In this document: one piece after another, positions 1-8,662 of the stretch
Position numbering within the stretch: the stretch's first letter is position 1
Layout of the letters: the number at the start of each line of letters is the position of its first letter
DNA from: Nitrospira sp.
GTDB taxonomy: Bacteria > Nitrospirota > Nitrospiria > Nitrospirales > Nitrospiraceae
Reading direction: 5' to 3'
NCBI GenBank assembly: GCA_016873495.1
Contig: VGXC01000003.1
Location: 1 to 64,000, forward strand
DNA: 64,000 nucleotides
The notes under the pieces: model-generated
The model's input: only the letters and a program-made list of their open reading frames with translations
What the model was told of the DNA's origin: nothing
The model's database searches: none
Position numbers and translations under genes: made by a program

Positions 1-86
1 TGGCGGGGACCTCCAAAGCAAAGAGCCGAATCAATGCCCGGAGTTGTCGGGTCGACAAATGAGTCCTGGGCAACAAGGAAGAGGCC

Positions 87-1184
87 ATGCTTCAGCATAA
101 AAAGACTTCCAAAACTAGACAAGCTCCTACCCAATTATTGGCGTTTGGCGTAGAACAGGGTGCCTCGGACTTCCACCTGAGCGCAGGCGAACCCCCCATG
201 CTCCGCATTCACGGGGAATTGAAAAAGCTGGACTCGCCGGCTCTCAGCAAGGAAGAAGTCCACGACCTCGTCTTTGACATGATGAACGATTCCCAGCGCA
301 AGGTCTTTCAGGAGAAGCATGAGTGCGACTTCTCCTTTGAAATGGGCGAAGTGGCCCGCTTCCGGGTCAACGTCTTCGTGCAAAGGCGCGGCGAGGGAGC
401 GGTCTTCCGGACCATCCCGACGAAAATCCTTGCGCTGGAGCAGTTGGGCATGCCGCCCATTCTCCGACAGTTGTGCGAAAAGGAAAAAGGGCTCGTCCTC
501 GTCACCGGTCCGACCGGCTCAGGCAAGTCCACCACGCTGGCCGCCATGATCGACTTTCTCAACGACACCTTTGAAGGCCATATTCTAACCATCGAGGACC
601 CGATCGAGTTCGTCCACAAGTCCAAAAAATGCCTGGTGAATCAGCGCGAGTTGGGCCCCCACACCCATTCCTTCGCCAATGCGCTCAAGTCCGCCCTGCG
701 CGAAGACCCGGACATCATTCTGGTCGGCGAAATGCGAGATTTGGAAACCATCCAACTCGCCCTGTCGGCTGCGGAAACGGGGCACTTGGTATTCGGCACC
801 CTGCACACCTCCAGCGCGCCAAAGACCGTGGACCGCATTATCGACGTCTTCCCGCCGAACCAGCAGGCGCAGATCCGCTCCCAGTTTGCGGAATCCATCG
901 AAGGCGTCGTCACCCAGACTCTGCTCAAGAAGAAAGGCGGCGGGCGCGTCGCCGCGCTGGAAATCATGACCGGCACCACCGCCGTCCGCAATCTCATTCG
1001 TGAGGCCAAGCTCCACCAGATTCCCGGTATCATGCAAGCCAGCAAGAAAGACGGGATGCAGACCATGGACAATGCGCTCATGGATCTGGTCACCAAGGGC
1101 CTGGTGACTAAGGCCGAGGCCCAGGCTCGCAGCATGAACCCGAACCTCTTCGGTTCGGCCGGTTCGGCCGCCGGCGCGGCCTAG
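87..1184 (+). CDS. pilT: Type IV pilus retraction ATPase PilT
   Basis: Hexameric cytoplasmic ATPase that disassembles type IV pili and so powers twitching motility. The 365-residue protein has the PilT/GspE layout: an N-terminal PAS-like domain, Walker A GPTGSGKST at about 141-149, the Asp box TIEDPIEF at about 168-175, Walker B with VGEMRD at about 209-218, and the His box AETGHLVFGTLHT at about 229-241. Length is normal for PilT, and an AAGGAAGAGG ribosome site precedes the ATG. The tail is Gly/Ala/Ser rich. It is followed by a PilU-type paralogue in the same direction, the usual pilT-pilU pair. The first 86 bases of the window hold no visible gene. Confidence 0.93.
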   Translation: MLQHKKTSKTRQAPTQLLAFGVEQGASDFHLSAGEPPMLRIHGELKKLDSPALSKEEVHDLVFDMMNDSQRKVFQEKHECDFSFEMGEVARFRVNVFVQRRGEGAVFRTIPTKILALEQLGMPPILRQLCEKEKGLVLVTGPTGSGKSTTLAAMIDFLNDTFEGHILTIEDPIEFVHKSKKCLVNQRELGPHTHSFANALKSALREDPDIILVGEMRDLETIQLALSAAETGHLVFGTLHTSSAPKTVDRIIDVFPPNQQAQIRSQFAESIEGVVTQTLLKKKGGGRVAALEIMTGTTAVRNLIREAKLHQIPGIMQASKKDGMQTMDNALMDLVTKGLVTKAEAQARSMNPNLFGSAGSAAGAA

Positions 1185-1290
1185 AGAGCCCTTTCGCCGG
1201 CACGTTGCGCGTTAACCAGCTGATGAAATCATGGTGGCGCCCCAGGCGTGGACGAATGCACTGAGGTGAAGACGACGAAACAAGTGCCCA

Positions 1291-1414
1291 CAGGGTGGTC
1301 AAAACGGCCGGCCAGCGAGGCCGCAGCGAGCGAAGGGGCGACGCATACGCCTTGCCGTATGTGGAGCCTCAGAGCAATGCGAGAACTAAGCGGGCGGGCG
1401 TTTTCAACATCCTG
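1291..1414 (+). repeat. Dispersed intergenic repeat with inverted ends, copy 1
   Basis: A 124-base non-coding element between pilT and pilU. Its left end reads CAGGGTGGTCAAAACGG and its right end GGCGTTTTCAACATCCTG, which are imperfect inverted repeats. The interior contains GGCCGCAGCGAGC and GAGAACTAAGC. A related element with the same layout lies at 32987-33155 and also sits just upstream of a plus-strand gene. An open frame runs through this copy into pilU, but it is the repeat and not coding sequence. Confidence 0.6.
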
Positions 1415-1429
1415 ATAGAGGAGACGACC

Positions 1430-2596
1430 ATGGCCCTCAGCATTCACGACATTCTCAAGGTGATGGTGGAGAAAGATGCAGCCGACGTCTACCTGACGGT
1501 GGACCTGCCTGCGATGTACCGCGTCCAGGGCGTCACCCAGCCGATCGGCGAAAAGCCGTTCACCAACGAGGAATTGGAGACCCTGGCTGGCGACGTGATG
1601 AAGGAGAAACAGCGGGCCGAGTTCGCCGAGAAAATGGAGATGAACCTGGCCCTGTTTTTCCCCGACCTGGGTCGCTTTCGCGTCAACATCTTCCGCCAGC
1701 GCGGCAACACAGGCTTCGTCATCCGGCAGATCAAGGTTGAGATCGTCCCCATCGACAAGCTGGGCCTCCCTTCCATCACGAAAGACATTGCGCTGACCAA
1801 GCGCGGGCTGGTCCTCTTTGTCGGCGCCACCGGCTCCGGAAAATCCACCAGCCTAGCCGCCATGATCGACCACCGCAACTCAACGTCACCTGGCCACATC
1901 ATTACGGTGGAGGACCCGATCGAGTTCGTGCACCGGCACAAAAAGTCGGTGATCACCCAACGGGAAGTGGGCTTCGACACCCTCTCCTTCCAGGCCGCCT
2001 TGAAGAACACCTTGCGCCAGGCGCCGGACGTCATCCTGATCGGCGAGATCCGCGATACGGAGACGATGAAAGCCGGCATTGAATTTGCCGAGACCGGCCA
2101 CTTATGCATGGGCACTCTCCATGCCAACAGCGCCAACCAGGCGCTCGAGCGCATCATGAACTTCTTTCCTCACGAGCAGCATGAGCAGATCTATTTGCAG
2201 CTCTCGATGAACCTGCGCTCCATCATCTCCCAGCGACTGATCCGCGGCGTGGACGGGAAGCGCGTGGCGGCCTTGGAGATCCTCATGGACACGCCGAGGG
2301 TCAAGGAACTGATCAAGAAGGGCGAAACCGACAATATCAAGGAAGCGATGGAGCAAGGCGTCCAGGAGGGCTGCCAGACCTTCGATTACGTCCTGTTTAA
2401 CCTGTACAAAGACGGCAAAATTTCCCTCGACCAGGCGCTGGCGAACGCCGACAGCGCCAACAACCTACGGCTGCGCATCAAGCTGGCCGGATTGAAAGCG
2501 GACGACGGCCCGACCGCCGCGGACGACAAGCCAGAGTCGGAGAAACCCAAAGGGTTCCAGATCCAGGGAGTCGGCGTACCCCTGAGGAAACCGTAA
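1430..2596 (+). CDS. pilU: PilT/PilU-family type IV pilus ATPase
   Basis: Second retraction-type pilus ATPase, 388 residues from the ATG at 1430. This start is preferred because GAGGAG precedes it and the upstream in-frame sequence is a repeat element. Walker A is GATGSGKST at about 132-140, followed by an Asp box VEDPIEF, Walker B LIGEIRDTET and a His box AETGHLCMGTLH. PilU proteins resemble PilT but usually have a longer C-terminus and assist PilT. Here the C-terminal ~40 residues are charged and rich in Asp, Glu, Lys and Pro, which fits PilU. Naming it PilU and not a second PilT rests on that tail and on the tandem position. Confidence 0.85.
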   Translation: MALSIHDILKVMVEKDAADVYLTVDLPAMYRVQGVTQPIGEKPFTNEELETLAGDVMKEKQRAEFAEKMEMNLALFFPDLGRFRVNIFRQRGNTGFVIRQIKVEIVPIDKLGLPSITKDIALTKRGLVLFVGATGSGKSTSLAAMIDHRNSTSPGHIITVEDPIEFVHRHKKSVITQREVGFDTLSFQAALKNTLRQAPDVILIGEIRDTETMKAGIEFAETGHLCMGTLHANSANQALERIMNFFPHEQHEQIYLQLSMNLRSIISQRLIRGVDGKRVAALEILMDTPRVKELIKKGETDNIKEAMEQGVQEGCQTFDYVLFNLYKDGKISLDQALANADSANNLRLRIKLAGLKADDGPTAADDKPESEKPKGFQIQGVGVPLRKP

Positions 2597-2609
2597 GGCT
2601 GCCAAGGGA

Positions 2610-3107
2610 TCAAGGACGTGGAGGAAGGGACGTGCCGCCGAGAGATTCGAGATAGAGTGCGATCTTGTCCAGCGCAGCCGCGCTGAGCTTCTGACCATAC
2701 CAGGGCGGCATGGTCCGGTCCGGGTAGCCCGGCACCACGTAGACACCGGGATTGAGAATGGATTCGATCACGTATTCGTGGACGGACTTGGCCCGGCCCC
2801 GGTAGCCTGGGTCAGCCAGGCGCGTCTGCCCGGTTTCTCCGAGTACCAGCTTCGGCCCCACTCGCCCTTCCGCCCCGGGAATGCCCGGGATCATATGGCA
2901 GACCGGACATCCGGCTCTCACAAAGAGTTGGGGAAGCGGCTCCTCCCCCGTTACAAGCGGAACCATGGTCGGGGAGATGTGCGGGACAGGTACGGCCGCT
3001 TGCTTGGCGGGGCCGCTCGGACCCATCCAATACACGACCAGGGTCAGCGGGAGCAGGCCAAGGCCGACTTGAAAAAATCTCCGGGCAAGGCGTTCGCGAT
3101 CAGGCAA
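2610..3107 (-). CDS. Membrane-anchored monohaem cytochrome c
   Basis: Small class-I-like c-type cytochrome of 165 residues. An N-terminal hydrophobic stretch after two Arg (about 10-29) would act as signal anchor and send the protein to the periplasm. One haem site, CPVCH, lies at 67-71, and the likely axial Met is in TMPPWYG at about 133. The C-terminus ends in a helix typical of cytochrome c. It is convergent with pilU and lies just downstream of a small basic protein, so it may be co-transcribed with the genes at 3125-3942. The redox partner cannot be told from the sequence. Confidence 0.82.
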   Translation of the reverse strand: MPDRERLARRFFQVGLGLLPLTLVVYWMGPSGPAKQAAVPVPHISPTMVPLVTGEEPLPQLFVRAGCPVCHMIPGIPGAEGRVGPKLVLGETGQTRLADPGYRGRAKSVHEYVIESILNPGVYVVPGYPDRTMPPWYGQKLSAAALDKIALYLESLGGTSLPPRP

Positions 3108-3124
3108 GGAGGCCCCTGGCGAGC

Positions 3125-3313
3125 CTAGTAGAGGGGCGCCTGGGGGCCAGGCCTCATGCCGGCCAAGTCCGGATCAGGCTCGTCCGGGCTCCGTTCCACG
3201 ACGTCCTTGGACTTCTTCCGTTCAACCCGCCGGAGTTCTTTTTCTTTCCGCTTTTCAGCCTTGTCGCGCTCGCGCTGACGTTTTGCGGCTGTAACTTTAG
3301 GATTGGTTGGCAC
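3125..3313 (-). CDS. Small highly charged hypothetical protein
   Basis: A 62-residue protein made largely of Lys, Arg and Glu, with an N-terminal ~35-residue region likely to form one charged helix (many RER, KRKEKE and RRVERKK runs), followed by an acidic, Pro-rich tail. It has no Cys, no signal peptide and no recognised domain. An AGGAGGAGCC ribosome site precedes the ATG, which supports translation. It lies 17 bases upstream of the cytochrome c gene on the same strand. No function can be assigned. Confidence 0.5.
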   Translation of the reverse strand: MPTNPKVTAAKRQRERDKAEKRKEKELRRVERKKSKDVVERSPDEPDPDLAGMRPGPQAPLY

Positions 3314-3408
3314 GGCTCCTCCTCACTGTTCCATCGTGCACAGGGCCCATGCTCCCGCACGATCTTCGCATCCGGCCCACGCATGCCCCTGAAGCATGCA
3401 CCAGCATA

Positions 3409-3942
3409 TCACGTGGCCCACTTAATCGTACAGCCAATCGCATGCGTAATCGGTTCGGCCGGCGCTCGTTGCGCGAGCAGCGCATCCAGGGCATCCCGGA
3501 GATAGCGCCGCGTCACCGCCTCGGGCCGCTGCCAGTTATCGTCGATCTTGCCCGTGTAGCGGAGCCGACGATCCTGGTCGAACACGAAAAGCTGCGGCGT
3601 ATGCGTTGCCCCGTAGGCCCGCGCCACTTGCTGGGACCCATCGCGCAGGTAGGGAAAATTGAAGCCCCTGTCTTTCGCGCGGGCGATCATGTGCTCTAGA
3701 TTGTCCTCCGGATAGTGTACGTCGTCGTTCGAATTGATCGCCACCAACTGAACGCCCCGATTGCCATAGTCGCGCTGAATCCTTATCAAACGGTCCTCAT
3801 AAGCCTGGACATAGGGACAATGGTTGCAGGAGAAGATCACCGCCAGCACGGGCTTCCCGGCAAACTCCTCCAGGCCGTAGGTCTTCCCGTCCACGCCGGA
3901 AAGAGAGAAGGGTCGCGCCGACTCGCCGAGTTGCATAGCCAT
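3409..3942 (-). CDS. Thioredoxin-fold (AhpC/TSA-like) protein
   Basis: Cytoplasmic-looking 177-residue thioredoxin-fold protein. The redox motif is SCNHCPY with Cys39 and Cys42, followed by the long alpha helix (YEDRLIRIQRDYG) and the VAINSNDD strand found in the AhpC/TSA-like 'thioredoxin family protein' group. A cis-Pro is in THTPQLFVF. There is no signal peptide. It is the gene before the SUMF1-like protein on the same strand (27 bases between them), which hints at a shared transcript. The substrate is unknown. Confidence 0.8.
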   Translation of the reverse strand: MAMQLGESARPFSLSGVDGKTYGLEEFAGKPVLAVIFSCNHCPYVQAYEDRLIRIQRDYGNRGVQLVAINSNDDVHYPEDNLEHMIARAKDRGFNFPYLRDGSQQVARAYGATHTPQLFVFDQDRRLRYTGKIDDNWQRPEAVTRRYLRDALDALLAQRAPAEPITHAIGCTIKWAT

Positions 3943-3969
3943 GGTCAGACTGCCGAGGCCGAGACAGGC

Positions 3970-4797
3970 CTACGTGGGAAGATCCATCGCGCAACGCACC
4001 CCGATCGTGCGATCCTGAAACTCCGGTTCGGCGGAAATCCGCACAGTCGCCCGGATCCCCGTCGGCACGTCCGCCCAGGACCCGCCGCGTATCACCCGTT
4101 TCTCACCGGCGGCCGGGCCCGTCGGATTCCGGGCCGGGCTTTTCTGGTAGTACTCGCGGTCATACCAGTCGGCCACCCATTCCGCCGCGTTCCCGGCCAT
4201 ATGAAAGAGACCATAGGGGCTCTTGCCCCCTTCCTTGGTCCCGTGACGCACGCTCATCCCCTCAAGGCCGCTGGTCACCGGAACCAACGTGATCGCATCG
4301 CTCACCCAGACCCCGCGATTGTAATTCGCGATATCCACGAAGGGCTGCATGTGGCCCCAGGGATACCGGCGACCGTCCGTTCCCCTCGCCGCTTTCTCCC
4401 ATTCGGCTTCGGTCGGCAACCGCTTGCCCACCCACTTGCAGTAGGCCTCCGCATCGGGCCAAGTCAGACCGACCGCCGGCCTATTGCCGGCGGAAGTTAC
4501 CGCTTCATCATCCCACGTTGGAGGGGGCCCGCGCTTCGCGGACTCGAGAAACTTCGCATACAGGTTGATTGTCACCTCGTATTGATCGATCGCATAGCGT
4601 TTCAACCAGACTTTGTGTTCAGGACGCTCGTTCCCCGCCCCGTCGTTGGAGCCCATGAGAAATTCGCCTTCGGGAATCACCACCATCGGCGCCCCGTCTT
4701 TCCCGAGCGGCCCGGGTGGAGCCTCTCCCGCTCCTAAGGTCATGAGTCCGGTCAACATGACTCCGCCGACCAGGCTCAAAGTGCGCGTCAGTCCCAT
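3970..4797 (-). CDS. Exported SUMF1/formylglycine-generating-enzyme-like protein
   Basis: A 275-residue protein with a cleavable-looking signal (SLVGGVMLTGLMTLGAGEA) followed by one complete SUMF1 domain: PEGEFLMGSND, EVTINLYAKF, LPTEAEWEKAARG, YPWG, GNAAEWVADWY and VIRGGSWAD. The family includes true formylglycine-generating enzymes, but the C-terminal catalytic Cys region of those enzymes is replaced here by a stretch without Cys between RGGSW and the end. Cysteine-to-formylglycine conversion is therefore unlikely. It more probably acts as a periplasmic binding or structural protein. No sulfatase gene is nearby. Confidence 0.82.
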   Translation of the reverse strand: MGLTRTLSLVGGVMLTGLMTLGAGEAPPGPLGKDGAPMVVIPEGEFLMGSNDGAGNERPEHKVWLKRYAIDQYEVTINLYAKFLESAKRGPPPTWDDEAVTSAGNRPAVGLTWPDAEAYCKWVGKRLPTEAEWEKAARGTDGRRYPWGHMQPFVDIANYNRGVWVSDAITLVPVTSGLEGMSVRHGTKEGGKSPYGLFHMAGNAAEWVADWYDREYYQKSPARNPTGPAAGEKRVIRGGSWADVPTGIRATVRISAEPEFQDRTIGVRCAMDLPT

Positions 4798-4967
4798 TCC
4801 CTGCTCCCCCTACCGGCCTCGGAGTGCCCCGGCAGGATTTCAGTGTGTCGCACACAACACCGTACGTCCGCCCGCAGCAGACCATCCGCCGCGCAGACCA
4901 CATATCAGGCACACTGCAGAGATACCTACACTCGAAGAATGAACCGGCTCGGCCCTGAAGAGATATT

Positions 4968-5045
4968 TGGCGTCCCCAACGGGATTTGAACCCGTGTTGC
5001 TGGCTTGAAAGGCCAGCGTCCTAGGCCAGGCTAGACGATGGGGAC
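4968..5045 (-). tRNA. tRNA-Glu (UUC)
   Basis: Read on the minus strand this folds as a full cloverleaf: acceptor stem GTCCCCA with TGGGGAC, anticodon stem CTGGC with GCCAG around the loop CTTTCAA (anticodon UUC), and T arm with the loop TTCAAAT. CCA is encoded at the 3' end (4968-4970). Confidence 0.95.
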
Positions 5046-5247
5046 GTTGCACACGAGATGATCAAAACAGGCTTCCCACCGGGGCTGGGTCCCCTAGAAG
5101 CCCATTTCTTGTAACAGATTTCCCCGGTCTAATCAACGCCTCTGGCAAGAACCGCCTGCGTGCCCCTCGCGCTTCTCGCCGGAGGAATTCAGTTGACTCC
5201 CGCATTGCCTTTCCGGCTTGAGTAGTGCTTACGGAGCCCCCTCTCGC

Positions 5248-5685
5248 ATGATGGACCCCAACGCGGACACCCCCGAGCCCTCTCACGGGCGGCCCCCGCT
5301 CGGCGCCATCGGCGTGCTCGTCGCCCTGGTGCTGCTCATTCCGACGATCCTGTACTATTCGATCGCGCCGGATGAGCCGCTCAAAGAGGGCGTCACGATT
5401 TTCTCCGATGGCCGCCAGCGGGCCTATCTGGCCGATCCAAGCCGGCACGAAGGGGCCGGTTATCAGGACTATTGCGTCCTCGAGCCACGGGACCAATTGA
5501 CCATCGTACAGCCACCGCAACGACCGGACGGCTCGCTGCTCGCCCGAGTCGAGCGGACCGGGCCCACCGATGTGCCCTTCTGCCCGCCGCAGGCAACCGT
5601 CTTCATCCGACCCCAGCAAGTCGTGCAGAAGGAAAACCCTTGGCAAGAGATCAAGGCCCGGCTGGTCCGATTGATTGCCCCCTAG
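5248..5685 (+). CDS. Hypothetical single-pass membrane protein
   Basis: A protein of 145 residues from the first of two adjacent ATG codons; an upstream TTG at 5218 is possible but less likely. After about 20 Pro-rich residues there is one transmembrane helix (AIGVLVALVLLIPTILYY), then a ~110-residue exterior domain with two Cys that could form a disulfide (QDYCVLEP and VPFCPPQ). No family was recognised. It is convergent with msrA and stands alone as a plus-strand gene. Confidence 0.6.
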   Translation: MMDPNADTPEPSHGRPPLGAIGVLVALVLLIPTILYYSIAPDEPLKEGVTIFSDGRQRAYLADPSRHEGAGYQDYCVLEPRDQLTIVQPPQRPDGSLLARVERTGPTDVPFCPPQATVFIRPQQVVQKENPWQEIKARLVRLIAP

Positions 5686-5694
5686 CAGCTACGC

Positions 5695-6237
5695 CTACGG
5701 CTTGAGTTTGGCAGAGAACTGTGTTCGGAACTTGGCGAGCTTCGGATTGACGACGTAGGCGCAGTAGGGCTGGGCGGGATTGCGGGCGGCATATTCCTGG
5801 TGATAGTCCTCGGCCTCATAAAAGGGTGCGGCCGGCGAGACTTCGGTGACGATGGGCTTATCGAACAGCTTCTCCCTGGTGAGCGTCGCAATCAGTTCAT
5901 TGGCGATCCGTTTTTGTTCGGGCGAGTGGTAAAAAATCGCCGACCGATATTGGGTCCCTTCATCGTTGCCCTGGCGGTTGAGCGTAGTCGGATCGTGGAT
6001 GGCGAAGAACACTTCGAGCAGCTCCCGATAGGTCACGACCGTGGGATTGAACGTGATCCGCACGGCCTCCGCATGGCCGGTCCTCCCCGTGCAGACCGAT
6101 TCATAAGACGGATTGGCCCCCGCCCCGCCGATATATCCGGACTCGACGGACTCGACCCCTTGCAGCTGGTCGTATACCGCTTCCAGGCACCAGAAGCACC
6201 CGCCGGCCAGCGTGGCGATCTCTTTTTCGTTGGACAT
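5695..6237 (-). CDS. msrA: Peptide-methionine (S)-S-oxide reductase MsrA
   Basis: Repairs oxidised methionine by reducing the S-sulfoxide with thioredoxin-derived electrons. The 180-residue protein carries the signature GGCFWCLE with catalytic Cys14, the conserved GTQYRSAIFYH segment, and the Tyr/Glu-containing EAEDYHQEY substrate pocket. The start at 6237 is preferred over two upstream ATG codons because an AAGGA site sits 8 bases before it. The gene is monocistronic. Its upstream region contains the structured repeat elements that follow tRNA-Lys. Confidence 0.93.
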   Translation of the reverse strand: MSNEKEIATLAGGCFWCLEAVYDQLQGVESVESGYIGGAGANPSYESVCTGRTGHAEAVRITFNPTVVTYRELLEVFFAIHDPTTLNRQGNDEGTQYRSAIFYHSPEQKRIANELIATLTREKLFDKPIVTEVSPAAPFYEAEDYHQEYAARNPAQPYCAYVVNPKLAKFRTQFSAKLKP

Positions 6238-6352
6238 GGTTTTTCCTTCCGTCATCACATCCCCCTGTTCGCTGAGTCGATGACGAGCGGCAGACCTTAC
6301 AAGCCGTCATAGCCGCGCGAGGGACTCGCTCAGAATACCTCGAGCAAAAAAG

Positions 6353-6408
6353 ACTTGAGGGGTTTCTCCGGCGGCTTCCATGACGATACAGCGATAATAA
6401 GCCGCCGG
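6353..6408 (-). repeat. tRNA-linked stem plus CCTCAAGT element, copy A
   Basis: Minus-strand reading: an 8-bp perfect stem (CCGGCGGC at 6368-6375 with GCCGCCGG at 6401-6408) enclosing a 25-base loop, then AGAAACC, then CCTCAAGT (6360-6353). It is one of three copies in the window. It lies in tandem with copy B, downstream of tRNA-Lys and upstream of msrA on the same strand. Confidence 0.6.
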
Positions 6409-6441
6409 CTCAACCGAAGGTTACATTCAAACAAGAAAAGC

Positions 6442-6498
6442 ACTTGAGGTTTTTCTCCGCGCGCATCACATTCGATAAAGACGATAAAGAGCGCGCGG
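6442..6498 (-). repeat. tRNA-linked stem plus CCTCAAGT element, copy B
   Basis: Minus-strand reading: an 8-bp perfect stem (6491-6498 with 6457-6464, CCGCGCGC type) enclosing a 26-base loop, then AGAAAAA, then CCTCAAGT (6449-6442). The stem begins 17 bases after the 3' end of tRNA-Lys, on the tRNA strand. Spacing between stem and CCTCAAGT is 7 bases, as in copies A and C. Confidence 0.6.
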
Positions 6499-6515
6499 CA
6501 CACGCAAGCGAGGGA

Positions 6516-6591
6516 TGGTGAGCCGGCTGGGACTCGAACCCAGGGCCCTCGCCTTAAAAGGGCGATGCTCTACCGACTGAGCTACCGGCTC
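6516..6591 (-). tRNA. tRNA-Lys (UUU)
   Basis: Cloverleaf on the minus strand: acceptor GAGCCGG with CCGGCTC, D arm with GCTCAGTCGGTAGAGC, anticodon stem TCGCC with GGCGA around CTTTTAA (anticodon UUU), T loop TTCGAGT, and an encoded CCA at 6516-6518. It is 76 bases long. Confidence 0.96.
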
Positions 6592-6658
6592 ACCGAGGGC
6601 AAATGCTGGCATCCGACTATAGGTCTTGTCAACGCCTTTTGGAGTGGTCGGGCCGGGC

Positions 6659-8040
<1,382 letters not shown>

Positions 8041-8295
8041 GTTGGCAGCCAATAGTAAGATGCCCCCCCTCCTTTGTCAAGCTAACAGCCGCGGGAGGGA
8101 CGCAGCGTTACACGTGAGGAGAGCGGCCCCGCCTGGTGCGAGTTTTCTTGCCGCCTCATGCGTCGCAATGCCCGCGTCACGGCCTGCTGCCGCCTTGACG
8201 GGCCGTAGGCTGCATGTTAGCATGGCACTTGTTTGGTGACGGTTGCTTTTCCGCAACGCATCACTCAGCGGTCATCGTTCAGCAATCATTCGGGT

Positions 8296-8371
8296 GGGGC
8301 TGTAGCGCAGTTGGGAGCGCGCGTGAATGGCATTCACGAGGTCGCCGGTTCAATCCCGGCCAGCTCCACCA
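8296..8371 (+). tRNA. tRNA-Ala (GGC)
   Basis: Cloverleaf on the plus strand: acceptor GGGGCTG with CAGCTCC (one G-U), anticodon stem CGTGA with TCACG around ATGGCAT (anticodon GGC), T loop TTCAATC, and CCA encoded at 8369-8371. Confidence 0.95.
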
Positions 8372-8387
8372 AACAGAGCTTGCTAAG

Positions 8388-8414
8388 CCGCCGCGTTCGA
8401 TCACATCGCGGCGG
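8388..8414 (+). terminator. Hairpin 17 bases downstream of tRNA-Ala
   Basis: CCGCCGCG (8388-8395) pairs perfectly with CGCGGCGG (8407-8414) around an 11-base loop. There is no strong T tract after it (ATTGTT), so it may be a weak terminator or a 3' processing structure for the tRNA transcript. Confidence 0.45.
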
Positions 8415-8459
8415 ATTGTTACCTTTCCACCGGTGGCTATAATTCTTCGCTTGCGCGTG

Positions 8460-8513
8460 CCGCCGCCGATTCAGGGTTATTAGTAATTGAGGCGGCGGAG
8501 AAACACCTCAAGT
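8460..8513 (+). repeat. tRNA-linked stem plus CCTCAAGT element, copy C
   Basis: CCGCCGCC (8460-8467) pairs with GGCGGCGG (8491-8498) around a 23-base loop, followed by AGAAACA and CCTCAAGT (8506-8513). The layout is identical to copies A and B near tRNA-Lys, with a different but fully paired stem. It lies downstream of tRNA-Ala on the same strand. The rest of the 8372-8662 gap shows no gene. Confidence 0.6.
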
Positions 8514-8662
8514 GTCTGGGCAATTTGATCTGTTACTTGACTAGGACGTACCTGTGACTCGCTATACTGCCTCCAATCAATTCGTTGTCCTCCTCCTCTG
8601 ACTGACGTCTCCTTTTATCTTGTTTCACGCGTTAAGTTCACACCCAACGGATTAGTATTGCC

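Noticed and set aside
3970-4797. Active formylglycine-generating enzyme
   Set aside because: The SUMF1 fold is clear, but the catalytic cysteine region is absent and no sulfatase is nearby.
6353-6498. Short-spaced repeats near tRNA-Lys considered as a CRISPR array
   Set aside because: Only two copies on this side, with variable stems and loops and no cas genes. The layout is stem plus fixed tail, not identical repeats with spacers.
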